Origin: Burkholderiales bacterium
Lineage (GTDB): Bacteria > Pseudomonadota > Gammaproteobacteria > Burkholderiales > Eutrophovitaceae
Length of the DNA: 59,752 nt
Assembly: GCA_035560005.1 (NCBI GenBank)
Contig: DATMAN010000077.1
Span: forward strand, 1 to 59,752
Direction of reading: 5' to 3'
Shown here in pieces: positions 30,775-39,286 of the stretch. The notes under the pieces were generated by a model. That model saw nothing but the letters and a program-made list of their open reading frames with translations. It searched no databases and was not told the DNA's origin. A program made the translations under genes and the position numbers. The first letter of the stretch is position 1. Each line of letters begins with the position of its first letter.

Positions 30775-31668
30775 TCAGACAGGCTTTTCGCCGCGCGCGG
30801 CGACGAAGATCCCGCACAGCAGGAGCACGAACCCCGCGAGCTGCAGCGCGGCGAAGCGTTCATCCAGGAGCATCCAGGCGAGCAGGGCCGAGCCCACCGG
30901 CTCGCCGAGAATCGCGACCGCGACAAAGGTCGCGGACAGCCTGCGCAGCGCCCAGTTGAACGCGGTATGGCCGAGCAGTTGCGGGCCGAGCGCCAGCGCC
31001 GCGATGAACCACCAGGCTGCGGCGCTCGCCGGCGCCCCCGGGCCCTCGCGCACGAGCAGCGCCACCCACAGCGCGACCGCTGCCGCGGCATAGGCGAGCC
31101 ACACGTAGCTCGTCAGGCTGACCGTCGCCCTCAGCGATCGTCCGATCAAGAGATACCCGGAAGCGGCGATGGCGCCCAGGAGCGCGAGGCTGTTGCCGAG
31201 CACCGGCGCGGCTCCGGCGCGGGCATCGCCCGTGTCCGAGGCGAAGATCGCCGCGCTTCCCGCGACCGTCAGCGCGATTCCCGCCAGCGTCGCCATCGTC
31301 GGCCGCTCGCGCAGCAGCCAGGCCGAGGCGAGCGCCACCCACAACGGATTGGTCGTCACCAGCACCGTGCTGCTCGCCACCGACGTGTATTCGAGCGAGG
31401 CGATCCAGGTCCAGAAGTGTGCCGCGAGAAACAGGCCGGATGCCGCACACAGCGAAAACGAGCGCAGGCTCAATGCAGGCCATTCGCGCAGGAGTTTCGG
31501 CAGCGCGAAGGGCGCGAGCACGGCAGCGGCGATGCCCAGGCGCCCGGCCGCGATCGCCAGTGAGGAAGCGCCCTCGGCCTGCGCGTAGCGGATGAGGATG
31601 GACGCGGTGCAGACGACGGCCACGGCGCCGCCGAGCACCAGGAAAGTCGGTGCGGCTCCGCGCGCCAC
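30775..31668 (-). CDS. EamA/DMT family transporter
   Basis: A 297-residue inner-membrane protein with ten predicted helices in two EamA repeats. The first repeat ends with the conserved NPLWVALASAWLLRERPT near 106-123. The second ends with LGEPVGSALLAWMLLDER near 255-272. The family exports amino acids, metabolites or nucleotide sugars; the substrate cannot be inferred. It lies 36 bp downstream of the DUF1178 gene in the same direction. An inverted repeat AGCCGG/CCGGCT (30755-30769) just past its stop has no T-run. Confidence 0.88.
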   Translation of the reverse strand: MARGAAPTFLVLGGAVAVVCTASILIRYAQAEGASSLAIAAGRLGIAAAVLAPFALPKLLREWPALSLRSFSLCAASGLFLAAHFWTWIASLEYTSVASSTVLVTTNPLWVALASAWLLRERPTMATLAGIALTVAGSAAIFASDTGDARAGAAPVLGNSLALLGAIAASGYLLIGRSLRATVSLTSYVWLAYAAAAVALWVALLVREGPGAPASAAAWWFIAALALGPQLLGHTAFNWALRRLSATFVAVAILGEPVGSALLAWMLLDERFAALQLAGFVLLLCGIFVAARGEKPV

Positions 31669-31704
31669 GTCGGACCTCCGACTCCCGGCGGCCGCGGCCG
31701 GAGT

Positions 31705-32142
31705 CTAATGGAGCTGGTCGGGAGGAACCGGCACGCCGGGGATCAGGTGCACGTCGATCCCTTCGTCGCGCAGATCCTGCACCTCGCTGCGCGAAGCCTG
31801 ACCGCGAATCGAGCGCAGCGGCGCTTCCCGGTAGTGAATGCGACGCGCTTCGTCGGGGAAGCGCTCTCCGACGTCCTCGGTGTGCTCGAAGATGTACTGG
31901 AGATATTTTCTGCGCACGATCTCGAGCGCTTCCGCAGCGGTGGGTGCGCTCGGATTCCGATCCTCTCCGGCCGACGCCCGCCCGTTCAGGTAAGGTGCAG
32001 AAGGCCGGCGTGCGATGTCGGCCGAGCGGCACACCGGACAGGAGATTTTCCCCTCTTGCAGCTGCCGATCGAAGTCCTCCGCCGAGGAGAACCAGCCCTC
32101 GAAGCGGTGGGCGTTATCACAGGCCAGGTTGTAGACGATCAT
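31705..32142 (-). CDS. DUF1178 family protein
   Basis: A 145-residue cytosolic protein. The N-terminus MIVYNLACDNAHRFEGWF and the CPVC pair near 35-38 form what looks like a small zinc ribbon, as in DUF1178. The C-terminal region (GERFPDEARRIHYREAP, near 93-109) is also conserved. The family has no established function. The 162 bases between its start and the RND gene show only a GGCGCGC/GCGCGCC inverted repeat (32195-32227) without a T-run. Confidence 0.88.
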   Translation of the reverse strand: MIVYNLACDNAHRFEGWFSSAEDFDRQLQEGKISCPVCRSADIARRPSAPYLNGRASAGEDRNPSAPTAAEALEIVRRKYLQYIFEHTEDVGERFPDEARRIHYREAPLRSIRGQASRSEVQDLRDEGIDVHLIPGVPVPPDQLH

Positions 32143-32304
32143 CTGATCCAGCCGCTATCGATCCTACGAAACAGGGCGGAGTTTAACGGATTTCGGCGCG
32201 CGGGCAGCTTCGCCGGCATCGCGCGCCGGACCGCTCGGCTCACGTCCACGAGGGCGCAAACTTCGTGCCGAGCGGCAGCGGAAGGCCGCGGCCTGCCGCG
32301 CGGC

Positions 32305-35300
32305 TCAGCGGCCGGCTCCGGTCAGCCCGCGGTCGGCTCGGGCGCGCCCGGCGAACCAGGTCTTGAACGCCTCCAGATAGACGTAGATCACCGGCGTGAT
32401 GTAGAGCGTGAGAATCTGCGAGACGAGCAGGCCGCCGACCACCGCGAGCCCGAGCGGACGCCGCGCGTCCGCGCCCGCTCCCCATCCCAGTGCGATCGGC
32501 AGCGTGCCCATGAGCGCCGCCATGGTGGTCATCATGATCGGGCGGAAACGCACCAGCGCGGCCTCGAAGATCGCTTGCGCCGGCGGTGGTCTGGCCGCGC
32601 CGCGCTGCGCCTCGATCGCGAAGTCGATCATCATGATCGCGTTCTTCTTGACGATGCCGATCAGCATGATCAGCCCCACGAAGCCGTACATGTTCAGCTC
32701 GCCGTGGAACGCCTGCAGCGTGACCAGTGCGCCCAGGCCGGCCGTGGGCAGACCGGAAAGGATCGTGATGGGGTGCACGAAGCTCTCGTACAGAATCCCG
32801 AGGATCAGGTAGATGACGAACACGGCCATCACGAGCAGCAGGCCCATGTTGGCGAGCGAGGCCTGGAATGCCTGCGCGGTGCCCTGGAAGGCCGTGTTCA
32901 ACGTGGCCGGCGGCTTGAGTTCTTCGATCGCCCGGTTCACCTGTTCCACGGCCTGGGAGAGCGCCATGCCCGGCCGCAGGTTGAACGAGATGTTGACCGC
33001 GGGGAGCTGTCCCAGATGGTTCACCGTCAGCGGGCCGACCGAGCTGGTGATCTCGGCGACCGATCCCAGTGGCACCAGCGCGCCGGTGGCGCTGCGAATG
33101 TGCAGCGCCGAGAGCGCTGAAGGATCCTGCTGGTATTGCGGATCCAGCTCCAGGATCACCCAGTATTCGTTGGTCGGGGTGAAGATGGTCGAGACCTGCT
33201 TGGAGCCGAAGGCACTGTAGAGCGCGCTCTGGATCTGCTCCGGCGTCACGTTGAGCGCCGAAGCCTTGTCGCGATCGATGTCGACGTTGACCTGCGGATT
33301 GCGGATCTGCAGGTCGGAAGTCACGTCCCGGAAGCCGGGAATCCGGCGCAGGCGTTCCTCCACCACGGGCGCCCAGCGATACAGCTCGTCCAGATCGGCA
33401 TCCGTGAGCGTGAACTGGAACTGGCTCTTGGTGATGACACCGCCCAGGCGGATGGTGGGCAGGTTCTGCAGGAACACTTTCATTCCGGGCAGGCTCGCGA
33501 GGGTGGGCCGCAGCTCCTGCATCACCTGCTCGGCGTGCGGACGCTGCGATCGCGGCGTCAGGCGGATGAACACCCGCCCGACGTTCATCTGCTGGCTCGA
33601 GCCTCCCACGCCGATGAACGACATCGTCGCGGCCACGTGCGGGTTGGCGCGGATCAGGCGCACCGCCTCCTGCTGCATGTGATACATGCTTTCGAAAGAC
33701 ACGTCCTGGGAAGCCTCGGTGAAACCGAACAGAGAACCCACGTCCTCGCTGGGCAGAAACCCCTTCGGCATGATCACGAACAGATAGACGGTCGCGCCGG
33801 TGACCGCGGCGAACAGCAGCATCGTGGTGCGCGGAAACGCCATGGTCAGGCGCAGCGAGCGCTCGTAAGCGTCGCGCATGCGGTTGAACGCCCGCTCGGT
33901 GGTGCGGTACAGCCGGCCGTGGCGGCGCTCGCGCTCGGGCCGCAGCCAGCGCCCGCACAGCATCGGAGTGAGCGACAGGCTGACGAAGCCGGACACCAGG
34001 ATGGCGCTGATGATGGTGATCGCGAACTCGTGCAGCAGCCTGCCCAGCACCCCGCCCATGAAGAGCACCGGGATGAAGACGCAGGCGAGCGACAGCGTCA
34101 TCGACACGATGGTGAAGGCGATTTCCCGCGAGCCGTCCAGGGTGGCGCGCAGCGGGCTCTTGCCCATCTCCAGGTGGCGCGAGATGTTCTCCAGCATCAC
34201 GATGGCATCGTCGACCACGAAGCCCACGCACAGGGTCAGCGCCATCAGCGACAGGTTGTCCAGGCTGAAGCCCATCAGATACATCACCGAGAAGGTGCCG
34301 ACGATGGACAGCGGGAGCGCGGCGGCAGGAATCACCGTCGCCGACAGATTGCGCAGGAACAGGAAGATCACCATCACGACCAGGGACAGCGCGAGCAGCA
34401 GATGCCACTGGACGTCTTCGACCGACTCGAGGATCGACTCGGAGCGGTCGTAGAGCACGTCGATGGCGATTCCGGCCGGGACCTGCTGCCGGAACTGCGG
34501 CAGCAGCTCGCGTATCTTCCGGACCACCTCGACCGTATTGGTGCCGGGCTGGCGCTGGATCGCGAGCAGCACCGATCGCTGGTCGTTGTACCACGCCGCC
34601 ACCTTGTTGTTCTGCACGCCGTCGATCGCCCGTCCGATGTCGCGGATGCGCACCGCAGCGCCGTTGCGGTACGCCACCACGATCTCGTTGAAGGCGGCGG
34701 CATCGCTCAACTGGCCGTTCGACATCACCGCCAGCGCGCGGCTGGGGCCGGAAAGCGTCCCGGTGGGCAGGTTGACGTTGTTGGTGGCGAGCGCCCGTTC
34801 CACCTCGTCGATGCCGATGCCGCGCGCGGCCAGGGCCTTGGGATCGACCTGCACGCGCACCGCGTACTGCTGCGCGCCGTACACCAGCACCTGCGCCACG
34901 CCGGAAATGGTCGACAGGCGCTGTGCGATCAGCGTTTCGGCGTACTCGTTGACCGTCGACAACGGCAGCGTTTCGGAGGTGAGCGCCAGGTAGAAAACCG
35001 GCTGATCCGCCGGATTGACCTTGCGGTAGGTCGGCGGCACCGGCATGTCGGGCAACTGCCGCCGCGCCAGCGTGATCGCCGTCTGCACGTCCTGCGCCGC
35101 GGCGTCGATGTCGCGCTCCAGGACGAACTGCAGGGTGATCTGCGTGTTGCCCTGGCTGCTCGACGAGGTCATCTGCTCCAGGCCGGCGATGGTCGAGAAC
35201 TGTTTCTCCAGCGGTGTGGCGACCGCGGAGGCCATCGTCTCCGGGCTGGCCCCCGGCAGCGAGGCGGTGACCTGGATCGTGGGGAAATCGACGTTCGGCA

Positions 35301-35409
35301 GCTGCGCCACCGGCAGCAGCCGGTAGGAAATGATCCCGAAGATCAGAATGCCCAGCATGACCAGCACGGTCATGACCGGGCGCCGGACGAAGACCTCGGA
35401 GAGGTTCAT
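32305..35409 (-). CDS. RND efflux pump permease (HAE1/MdtB-C-like)
   Basis: A 1034-residue inner-membrane trimer subunit with 12 helices and two large periplasmic loops. It opens MNLSEVFVRRPVMTVLVML. The proton-relay aspartates are the adjacent pair in VGFVVDDAIVM of helix 4, near 405. The ending and the LPNVDFPTIQVTASLPGASP segment resemble the MdtB/MdtC branch more than AcrB. It lies 26 bp downstream of its adaptor gene. No outer-membrane channel gene is present, so a TolC-type protein elsewhere must complete the pump. Substrates are unknown. Confidence 0.94.
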   Translation of the reverse strand: MNLSEVFVRRPVMTVLVMLGILIFGIISYRLLPVAQLPNVDFPTIQVTASLPGASPETMASAVATPLEKQFSTIAGLEQMTSSSSQGNTQITLQFVLERDIDAAAQDVQTAITLARRQLPDMPVPPTYRKVNPADQPVFYLALTSETLPLSTVNEYAETLIAQRLSTISGVAQVLVYGAQQYAVRVQVDPKALAARGIGIDEVERALATNNVNLPTGTLSGPSRALAVMSNGQLSDAAAFNEIVVAYRNGAAVRIRDIGRAIDGVQNNKVAAWYNDQRSVLLAIQRQPGTNTVEVVRKIRELLPQFRQQVPAGIAIDVLYDRSESILESVEDVQWHLLLALSLVVMVIFLFLRNLSATVIPAAALPLSIVGTFSVMYLMGFSLDNLSLMALTLCVGFVVDDAIVMLENISRHLEMGKSPLRATLDGSREIAFTIVSMTLSLACVFIPVLFMGGVLGRLLHEFAITIISAILVSGFVSLSLTPMLCGRWLRPERERRHGRLYRTTERAFNRMRDAYERSLRLTMAFPRTTMLLFAAVTGATVYLFVIMPKGFLPSEDVGSLFGFTEASQDVSFESMYHMQQEAVRLIRANPHVAATMSFIGVGGSSQQMNVGRVFIRLTPRSQRPHAEQVMQELRPTLASLPGMKVFLQNLPTIRLGGVITKSQFQFTLTDADLDELYRWAPVVEERLRRIPGFRDVTSDLQIRNPQVNVDIDRDKASALNVTPEQIQSALYSAFGSKQVSTIFTPTNEYWVILELDPQYQQDPSALSALHIRSATGALVPLGSVAEITSSVGPLTVNHLGQLPAVNISFNLRPGMALSQAVEQVNRAIEELKPPATLNTAFQGTAQAFQASLANMGLLLVMAVFVIYLILGILYESFVHPITILSGLPTAGLGALVTLQAFHGELNMYGFVGLIMLIGIVKKNAIMMIDFAIEAQRGAARPPPAQAIFEAALVRFRPIMMTTMAALMGTLPIALGWGAGADARRPLGLAVVGGLLVSQILTLYITPVIYVYLEAFKTWFAGRARADRGLTGAGR

Positions 35410-35435
35410 CGATGGTCTGGGTTCGCCTCGCCGCT

Positions 35436-36536
35436 TCAGCCGGTTCGCGGCGCGACCCTGGCGCCGGGCGACACGCGCAACTGGCCGCTCACGATCACCG
35501 TTTCGCCCTCCTGCAATCCCGCTGTGACCACGGTGTCCCGGCCCTCGGTGCGATCGATCTGCACGTCGCGTACCTCGGCGGTCATGTCGGGTTTGACGAC
35601 GAACACGTATTGGCCGCGCGGGCCGTTCTGTACCGCCTCGGGCGGGACCACCAGCGCGTTTTCCTGTTGCTCCAGCGTGAGCGCCACCGTCACGAACTGG
35701 CCCGGCCAGAGTTCATGCCTCGTGTTGTCGAAGGTCGCGCGCAGCTTGATCGTGCCGGTCTGGGGATCGACCGCGTTGTCGATGAACGAGAGCCGGCCGG
35801 TCGCGATCAGGTCGGGTTCGCCCTGCGGCGCGGCGCGCACGTCCAGTTTTCCCTTGCCGTAGTAGCCGCGAATCTCGGCCAGGTGCCGTTCGGGCACGGC
35901 GAAGCTCACGTAGATCGGCGCCAGCTGATTGATCACCACCAGGGTGGTGTCGTTGGCCTTGACCGTGTTGCCCGCCGGCAGCATGACTCTGCCGGCGCGA
36001 CCCGAGATCGGCGCGCGAATCCTGGTGTAGCCGAGCTGGATGCGGGCGCTGTCCGCCGCGGCGCGATCGGCTTGCACCGTGGCCTGCGCGGCATCACGAT
36101 TCGCCTTGGCCTGGGTGTAGGCTTCCTGCGAGATGAAGCCCTGCGCCAGCAGTTCGGCGTAGCGCTTCTCGGTCGACTGCGCGTTGGCGAGCAGCGCCTG
36201 GTTCCTGGCGAGCGTCGCTTCGAGTTGCCGCAGTTGCGCCGACAGGTAGCGCGAATCGAGTTCGAACAGCAGCTCGCCCTTGCGCACATCCTGCCCGTCG
36301 CGCACGTGCACGCCCACGATCTCCCCGTCGACGCGCGACTTGATGGCGACGCTGTCGATCGGCTCCACGTTGCCGATCGCGCGCACCGTGAGCGGGACGG
36401 TCTTGCGCTGCGCGACCGCGACCACCACCGGAGCCGGCGGCGGGGTGGCCGCGACTCCGCCCTGCGCGCTGTCGCCCTTGCCGCAGCCCGCCAGCGTGCC
36501 GATCGCGAGGGTGAGCGTCAGCGCGGTTCGCAGCAT
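35436..36536 (-). CDS. RND periplasmic adaptor (membrane fusion) lipoprotein
   Basis: A 366-residue MFP subunit. Signal peptide and lipobox LAGC make Cys18 the probable lipidation site. The usual order follows: lipoyl half-motif (DGEIVGVHVRDGQDVRKG near 69-86), alpha-helical hairpin (about 95-155), second lipoyl half (RIRAPISGRAGRV near 162-174) and beta-barrel, ending with LRVSPGARV. It would link the permease to an outer-membrane channel. lysA lies 30 bp upstream in the same direction. Confidence 0.93.
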   Translation of the reverse strand: MLRTALTLTLAIGTLAGCGKGDSAQGGVAATPPPAPVVVAVAQRKTVPLTVRAIGNVEPIDSVAIKSRVDGEIVGVHVRDGQDVRKGELLFELDSRYLSAQLRQLEATLARNQALLANAQSTEKRYAELLAQGFISQEAYTQAKANRDAAQATVQADRAAADSARIQLGYTRIRAPISGRAGRVMLPAGNTVKANDTTLVVINQLAPIYVSFAVPERHLAEIRGYYGKGKLDVRAAPQGEPDLIATGRLSFIDNAVDPQTGTIKLRATFDNTRHELWPGQFVTVALTLEQQENALVVPPEAVQNGPRGQYVFVVKPDMTAEVRDVQIDRTEGRDTVVTAGLQEGETVIVSGQLRVSPGARVAPRTG

Positions 36537-36566
36537 GGTCGGGACGCAATCGGTGAGCGCGCCGGG

Positions 36567-37811
36567 TCAGGGAACGAGCCGCTCTGCGGCGTAGAGATCG
36601 TCCACGCGCTCCCGGGCGCGGATCAGGTGCGCGGCCGTCCGGTCCACCATCACCTCCGCGCACCGCGGCCTGGAGTTGTAGTTCGAACTCATGCTCATCC
36701 CGTACGCGCCGGCGGACATGATCGCAAGCAGATCGCCCTCCCTGACCGCCAGCCGCCGCCCGCGCGCCAGAAAGTCCCCGGTCTCGCATACCGGCCCGAC
36801 GACATCGTACTCCTCCGGGGTCCCGGTTCCGCGCCGAACGGGAAGAATCTCGTGATAGGCGTCGTAGAGCGCCGGGCGCATCAGGTCGTTCATCGCGGCG
36901 TCCACGACGGCGAAATGTTTGACTTCGCCGCGCTTCAGGAATTCGACGCGGGTCAGCAGCAATCCGGCCGGCCCGGCCACCGAGCGGCCGGGCTCGATCA
37001 GCAGCGCCTGCGGACGCGAGCCGACCGCCTGGAGCAGCGCCTGCACCCACTCATCCGGCGGCGGGGGCGATTCCTCGCGGTAGCGAATGCCCAGTCCGCC
37101 GCCGAAGTCCAGGTGCTCGATGCGGATTCCCTCGCCGGCAAGCCGGTCCGCCAGATCGAGCAGCTTGCGCGCCGCATCGATCATCGGGCCGGTGTCGGTC
37201 AACTGCGAGCCGATGTGGCAGTCGATTCCCACGACCTGAAGGTTCGGTGATTTCGCGGCCCGCCGGTACAGGCGCAGCGCGTCCCCGTAGGCCACGCCGA
37301 ACTTGTTCTGCTTCAGCCCGGTGGAGATGTAGGGATGGGTGCGCGCGTCGACGTCCGGATTGACGCGCAGGCTCACCGGTGCGCGGCGCCCGAGGGCGGC
37401 GGCAACGCGCTCCAGGCGCGCCAGTTCGGATTCGGATTCGACGTTGAAGCAGAGCACGCCCGCTTGCAGCGCCTCGTGCATCTCGGTCTCGCTCTTGCCG
37501 ATGCCCGAGAACACGGTCTTGCGCGCTTCGCCGCCCGCCGCCAGCACGCGCCTGAGTTCGCCGCCCGAGACGATATCGAACCCGCTGCCGAGCCGCGCCA
37601 GGACGTTCAGGATCGCGAGATTGGAATTGGCCTTGACCGAGTAACAGATCAGGTGGGCGCGCGTGCCGAACGCCTTGTCGTAGGCGAGGAAGGCGTCGGT
37701 CAGCGCGGCGCGCGAATAGACGTAGCAGGGCGTGCCGAAGCGCTGGGCGACGTCGGCCAGCGCGACGCCTTCGGCGAACAGCGTGTCGCCGGCGTAGTGA
37801 AACGGATTCAC
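36567..37811 (-). CDS. lysA: Diaminopimelate decarboxylase
   Basis: Last step of lysine synthesis, PLP-dependent. The 414-residue protein starts at a GTG (37809-37811) that overlaps the lptM stop as GTGA. PLP-binding Lys60 is in CYSVKANSN. HIGSQL, EPGRSVAGPAG and the active-site cysteine region PVCETGDFLARG are present. The lptM-lysA order is the common proteobacterial one. Confidence 0.97.
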   Translation of the reverse strand: MNPFHYAGDTLFAEGVALADVAQRFGTPCYVYSRAALTDAFLAYDKAFGTRAHLICYSVKANSNLAILNVLARLGSGFDIVSGGELRRVLAAGGEARKTVFSGIGKSETEMHEALQAGVLCFNVESESELARLERVAAALGRRAPVSLRVNPDVDARTHPYISTGLKQNKFGVAYGDALRLYRRAAKSPNLQVVGIDCHIGSQLTDTGPMIDAARKLLDLADRLAGEGIRIEHLDFGGGLGIRYREESPPPPDEWVQALLQAVGSRPQALLIEPGRSVAGPAGLLLTRVEFLKRGEVKHFAVVDAAMNDLMRPALYDAYHEILPVRRGTGTPEEYDVVGPVCETGDFLARGRRLAVREGDLLAIMSAGAYGMSMSSNYNSRPRCAEVMVDRTAAHLIRARERVDDLYAAERLVP

Positions 37812-37924
37812 GGGCGAACCCGGTCCTTCTTCGGCTGCTCCTGATCGGGCAGGTACAGCGGTCCCTTCTGCCCGCAGGCGGACAGCACCAGGGCGAGAAG
37901 CAACAACAGGCAGAATTTGCGCAT
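37808..37924 (-). CDS. lptM: LPS translocon maturation chaperone LptM (YifL-type lipoprotein)
   Basis: A 38-residue lipoprotein. Residues 1-16 are a signal peptide ending at the lipobox LSAC (Cys17), followed by the family signature GQKGPLYLP. In E. coli the product assists disulfide maturation and assembly of LptD-LptE. Its stop overlaps the lysA GTG start by four bases, so the two are translationally coupled. It is easily missed because of its size. Confidence 0.93.
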   Translation of the reverse strand: MRKFCLLLLLALVLSACGQKGPLYLPDQEQPKKDRVRP

Positions 37925-37978
37925 GGCCGCGAGCTGGGCGAGTCTAGCACGCGTGACGCCCTCGGAGATCGGCGCCGC

Positions 37979-38707
37979 TCAGCCCCGCGCGCTGCCCAGC
38001 CGGGCGACTTCCCCTTCGATCCAGCGTTCGACTCGGCTGTTGAGTTCCTCGGGCTCCAGCCCCTTGGGGTCGATTGCAGGGCCGACGCTCACCGTGATCT
38101 CGCCCGGGTACTTCACGAAACGATTGCGGCCCCACACGGTACCGGCGTTGTGAGCCACGGGGACGACCTTGGCTCCGGTCTGACAGGCAAGCCAGGCGCC
38201 ACCCACGTGGTAGCGTCCGCGCGCACCGGGCGCGGTGCGCGTACCTTCCGGGAAGATCACGATCCACCACCCGTCGGCCAGACGCTGGCGTCCCTGCTCC
38301 AGCGTCTGCTTCAACGCGCGCGCGCCCGATCCGCGATCGATGGCGATCGGATTCATCATCGCCAGTCCCCAGCCGAAGAAGGGCACGCGCAGCAGGCTGC
38401 GCTTGAGCACCCAGACCTGCGGGGGGAACAGCACCTGGTAGGCGAGCGTCTCCCACGCCGACTGGTGCTTGGAGAGGATGATCGAGGGCGATGCGGGCAG
38501 ATTCTCCAGGCCGACGACCCGATAGCGGATGCCGCAGACCGCGCTGGCCAGGCCGATGATGAGGCGCGACCAGGTGGTGATGATGCGGTAGCGCACCAGG
38601 GGCGGGAACGGAAAGGTCAGCAGCGCGATCAGCGCAAAGATCACGGTGAGCACGGCGCGCGCCAGCTCGAAGATCACGGAGCGAAGCGCGGCCGCGACGC
38701 CGTTCAT
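37979..38707 (-). CDS. plsC: 1-acyl-sn-glycerol-3-phosphate acyltransferase
   Basis: Makes phosphatidic acid from lysophosphatidic acid at the inner membrane. The ATG at 38705-38707 gives 242 residues with an N-terminal helix (about 10-32). The catalytic block is H-x4-E (His81 to Glu86, SKHQSAWET) rather than the textbook H-x4-D, as in several betaproteobacterial homologues. FPEGTR is at 152-157. It overlaps gmhB by four bases. Confidence 0.93.
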   Translation of the reverse strand: MNGVAAALRSVIFELARAVLTVIFALIALLTFPFPPLVRYRIITTWSRLIIGLASAVCGIRYRVVGLENLPASPSIILSKHQSAWETLAYQVLFPPQVWVLKRSLLRVPFFGWGLAMMNPIAIDRGSGARALKQTLEQGRQRLADGWWIVIFPEGTRTAPGARGRYHVGGAWLACQTGAKVVPVAHNAGTVWGRNRFVKYPGEITVSVGPAIDPKGLEPEELNSRVERWIEGEVARLGSARG

Positions 38708-39237
38708 CGCACGATATGACGCACCGCTTCGGCGAGATCGGCGAACACGCGGGTGCGCGGCGGCAGGCCGCCCGCGGCCTGCGTCTTGCGGCCCTTGCCC
38801 GTGAGCACGAGCACGGGCTGCGCGCCAGCCGCCGCCGCGGCCTGCAGGTCGCGCAGCGAATCGCCGATCGCGGGCACCTCCCCCAGATCCGCGTTGAAAC
38901 GCTGTCCGATCTCGAGCAGCATGCCGGGCTTGGGTTTTCTGCAGCCGCAGTTGTCGTCGGCCGCGTGCGGACAATAGAACACCGCGTCGATCCGGCCGCC
39001 GACGTTGGCGAGCGCGCGGTGCATCTTGTCGTTGATCGCATTCAGCGTCCCCATGTCGAAGAGCCCGCGCCCGATTCCCGACTGGTTGGAGGCTATGACC
39101 ACACGATAGCCGGCGTGATTGAGGCTGGCGATGGCTTCCAGGCTGCCGGGAATGGGCTTCCACTCCTCGGGGCTCTTGATGAACTGCTCGCTGTCGAAGT
39201 TGATTACCCCGTCGCGATCGAGAATGACGAGCTTCAT
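38704..39237 (-). CDS. gmhB: D-glycero-beta-D-manno-heptose-1,7-bisphosphate 7-phosphatase
   Basis: HAD phosphatase of the ADP-heptose pathway for LPS inner core. 177 residues. Catalytic Asp7 and Asp9 are in LDRDGV, SNQSGIGRG is motif II, and the zinc-binding CPHAADDNCGCRKPKPG loop near 89-105 is specific to GmhB. It follows glyS by 49 bp and couples to plsC, so LPS and lipid genes are linked to the glyQS unit. Confidence 0.95.
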   Translation of the reverse strand: MKLVILDRDGVINFDSEQFIKSPEEWKPIPGSLEAIASLNHAGYRVVIASNQSGIGRGLFDMGTLNAINDKMHRALANVGGRIDAVFYCPHAADDNCGCRKPKPGMLLEIGQRFNADLGEVPAIGDSLRDLQAAAAAGAQPVLVLTGKGRKTQAAGGLPPRTRVFADLAEAVRHIVR

Positions 39238-39286
39238 CGGCGGCAGGCTGGGAGCGCGGGGGCGCAGGACGGATCGCGCACGTCGT

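Noticed and set aside
33136..35862. A 908-codon open frame antisense to the RND permease
   Set aside because: Low-complexity Arg/His/Gln composition typical of antisense shadows; the permease is intact.
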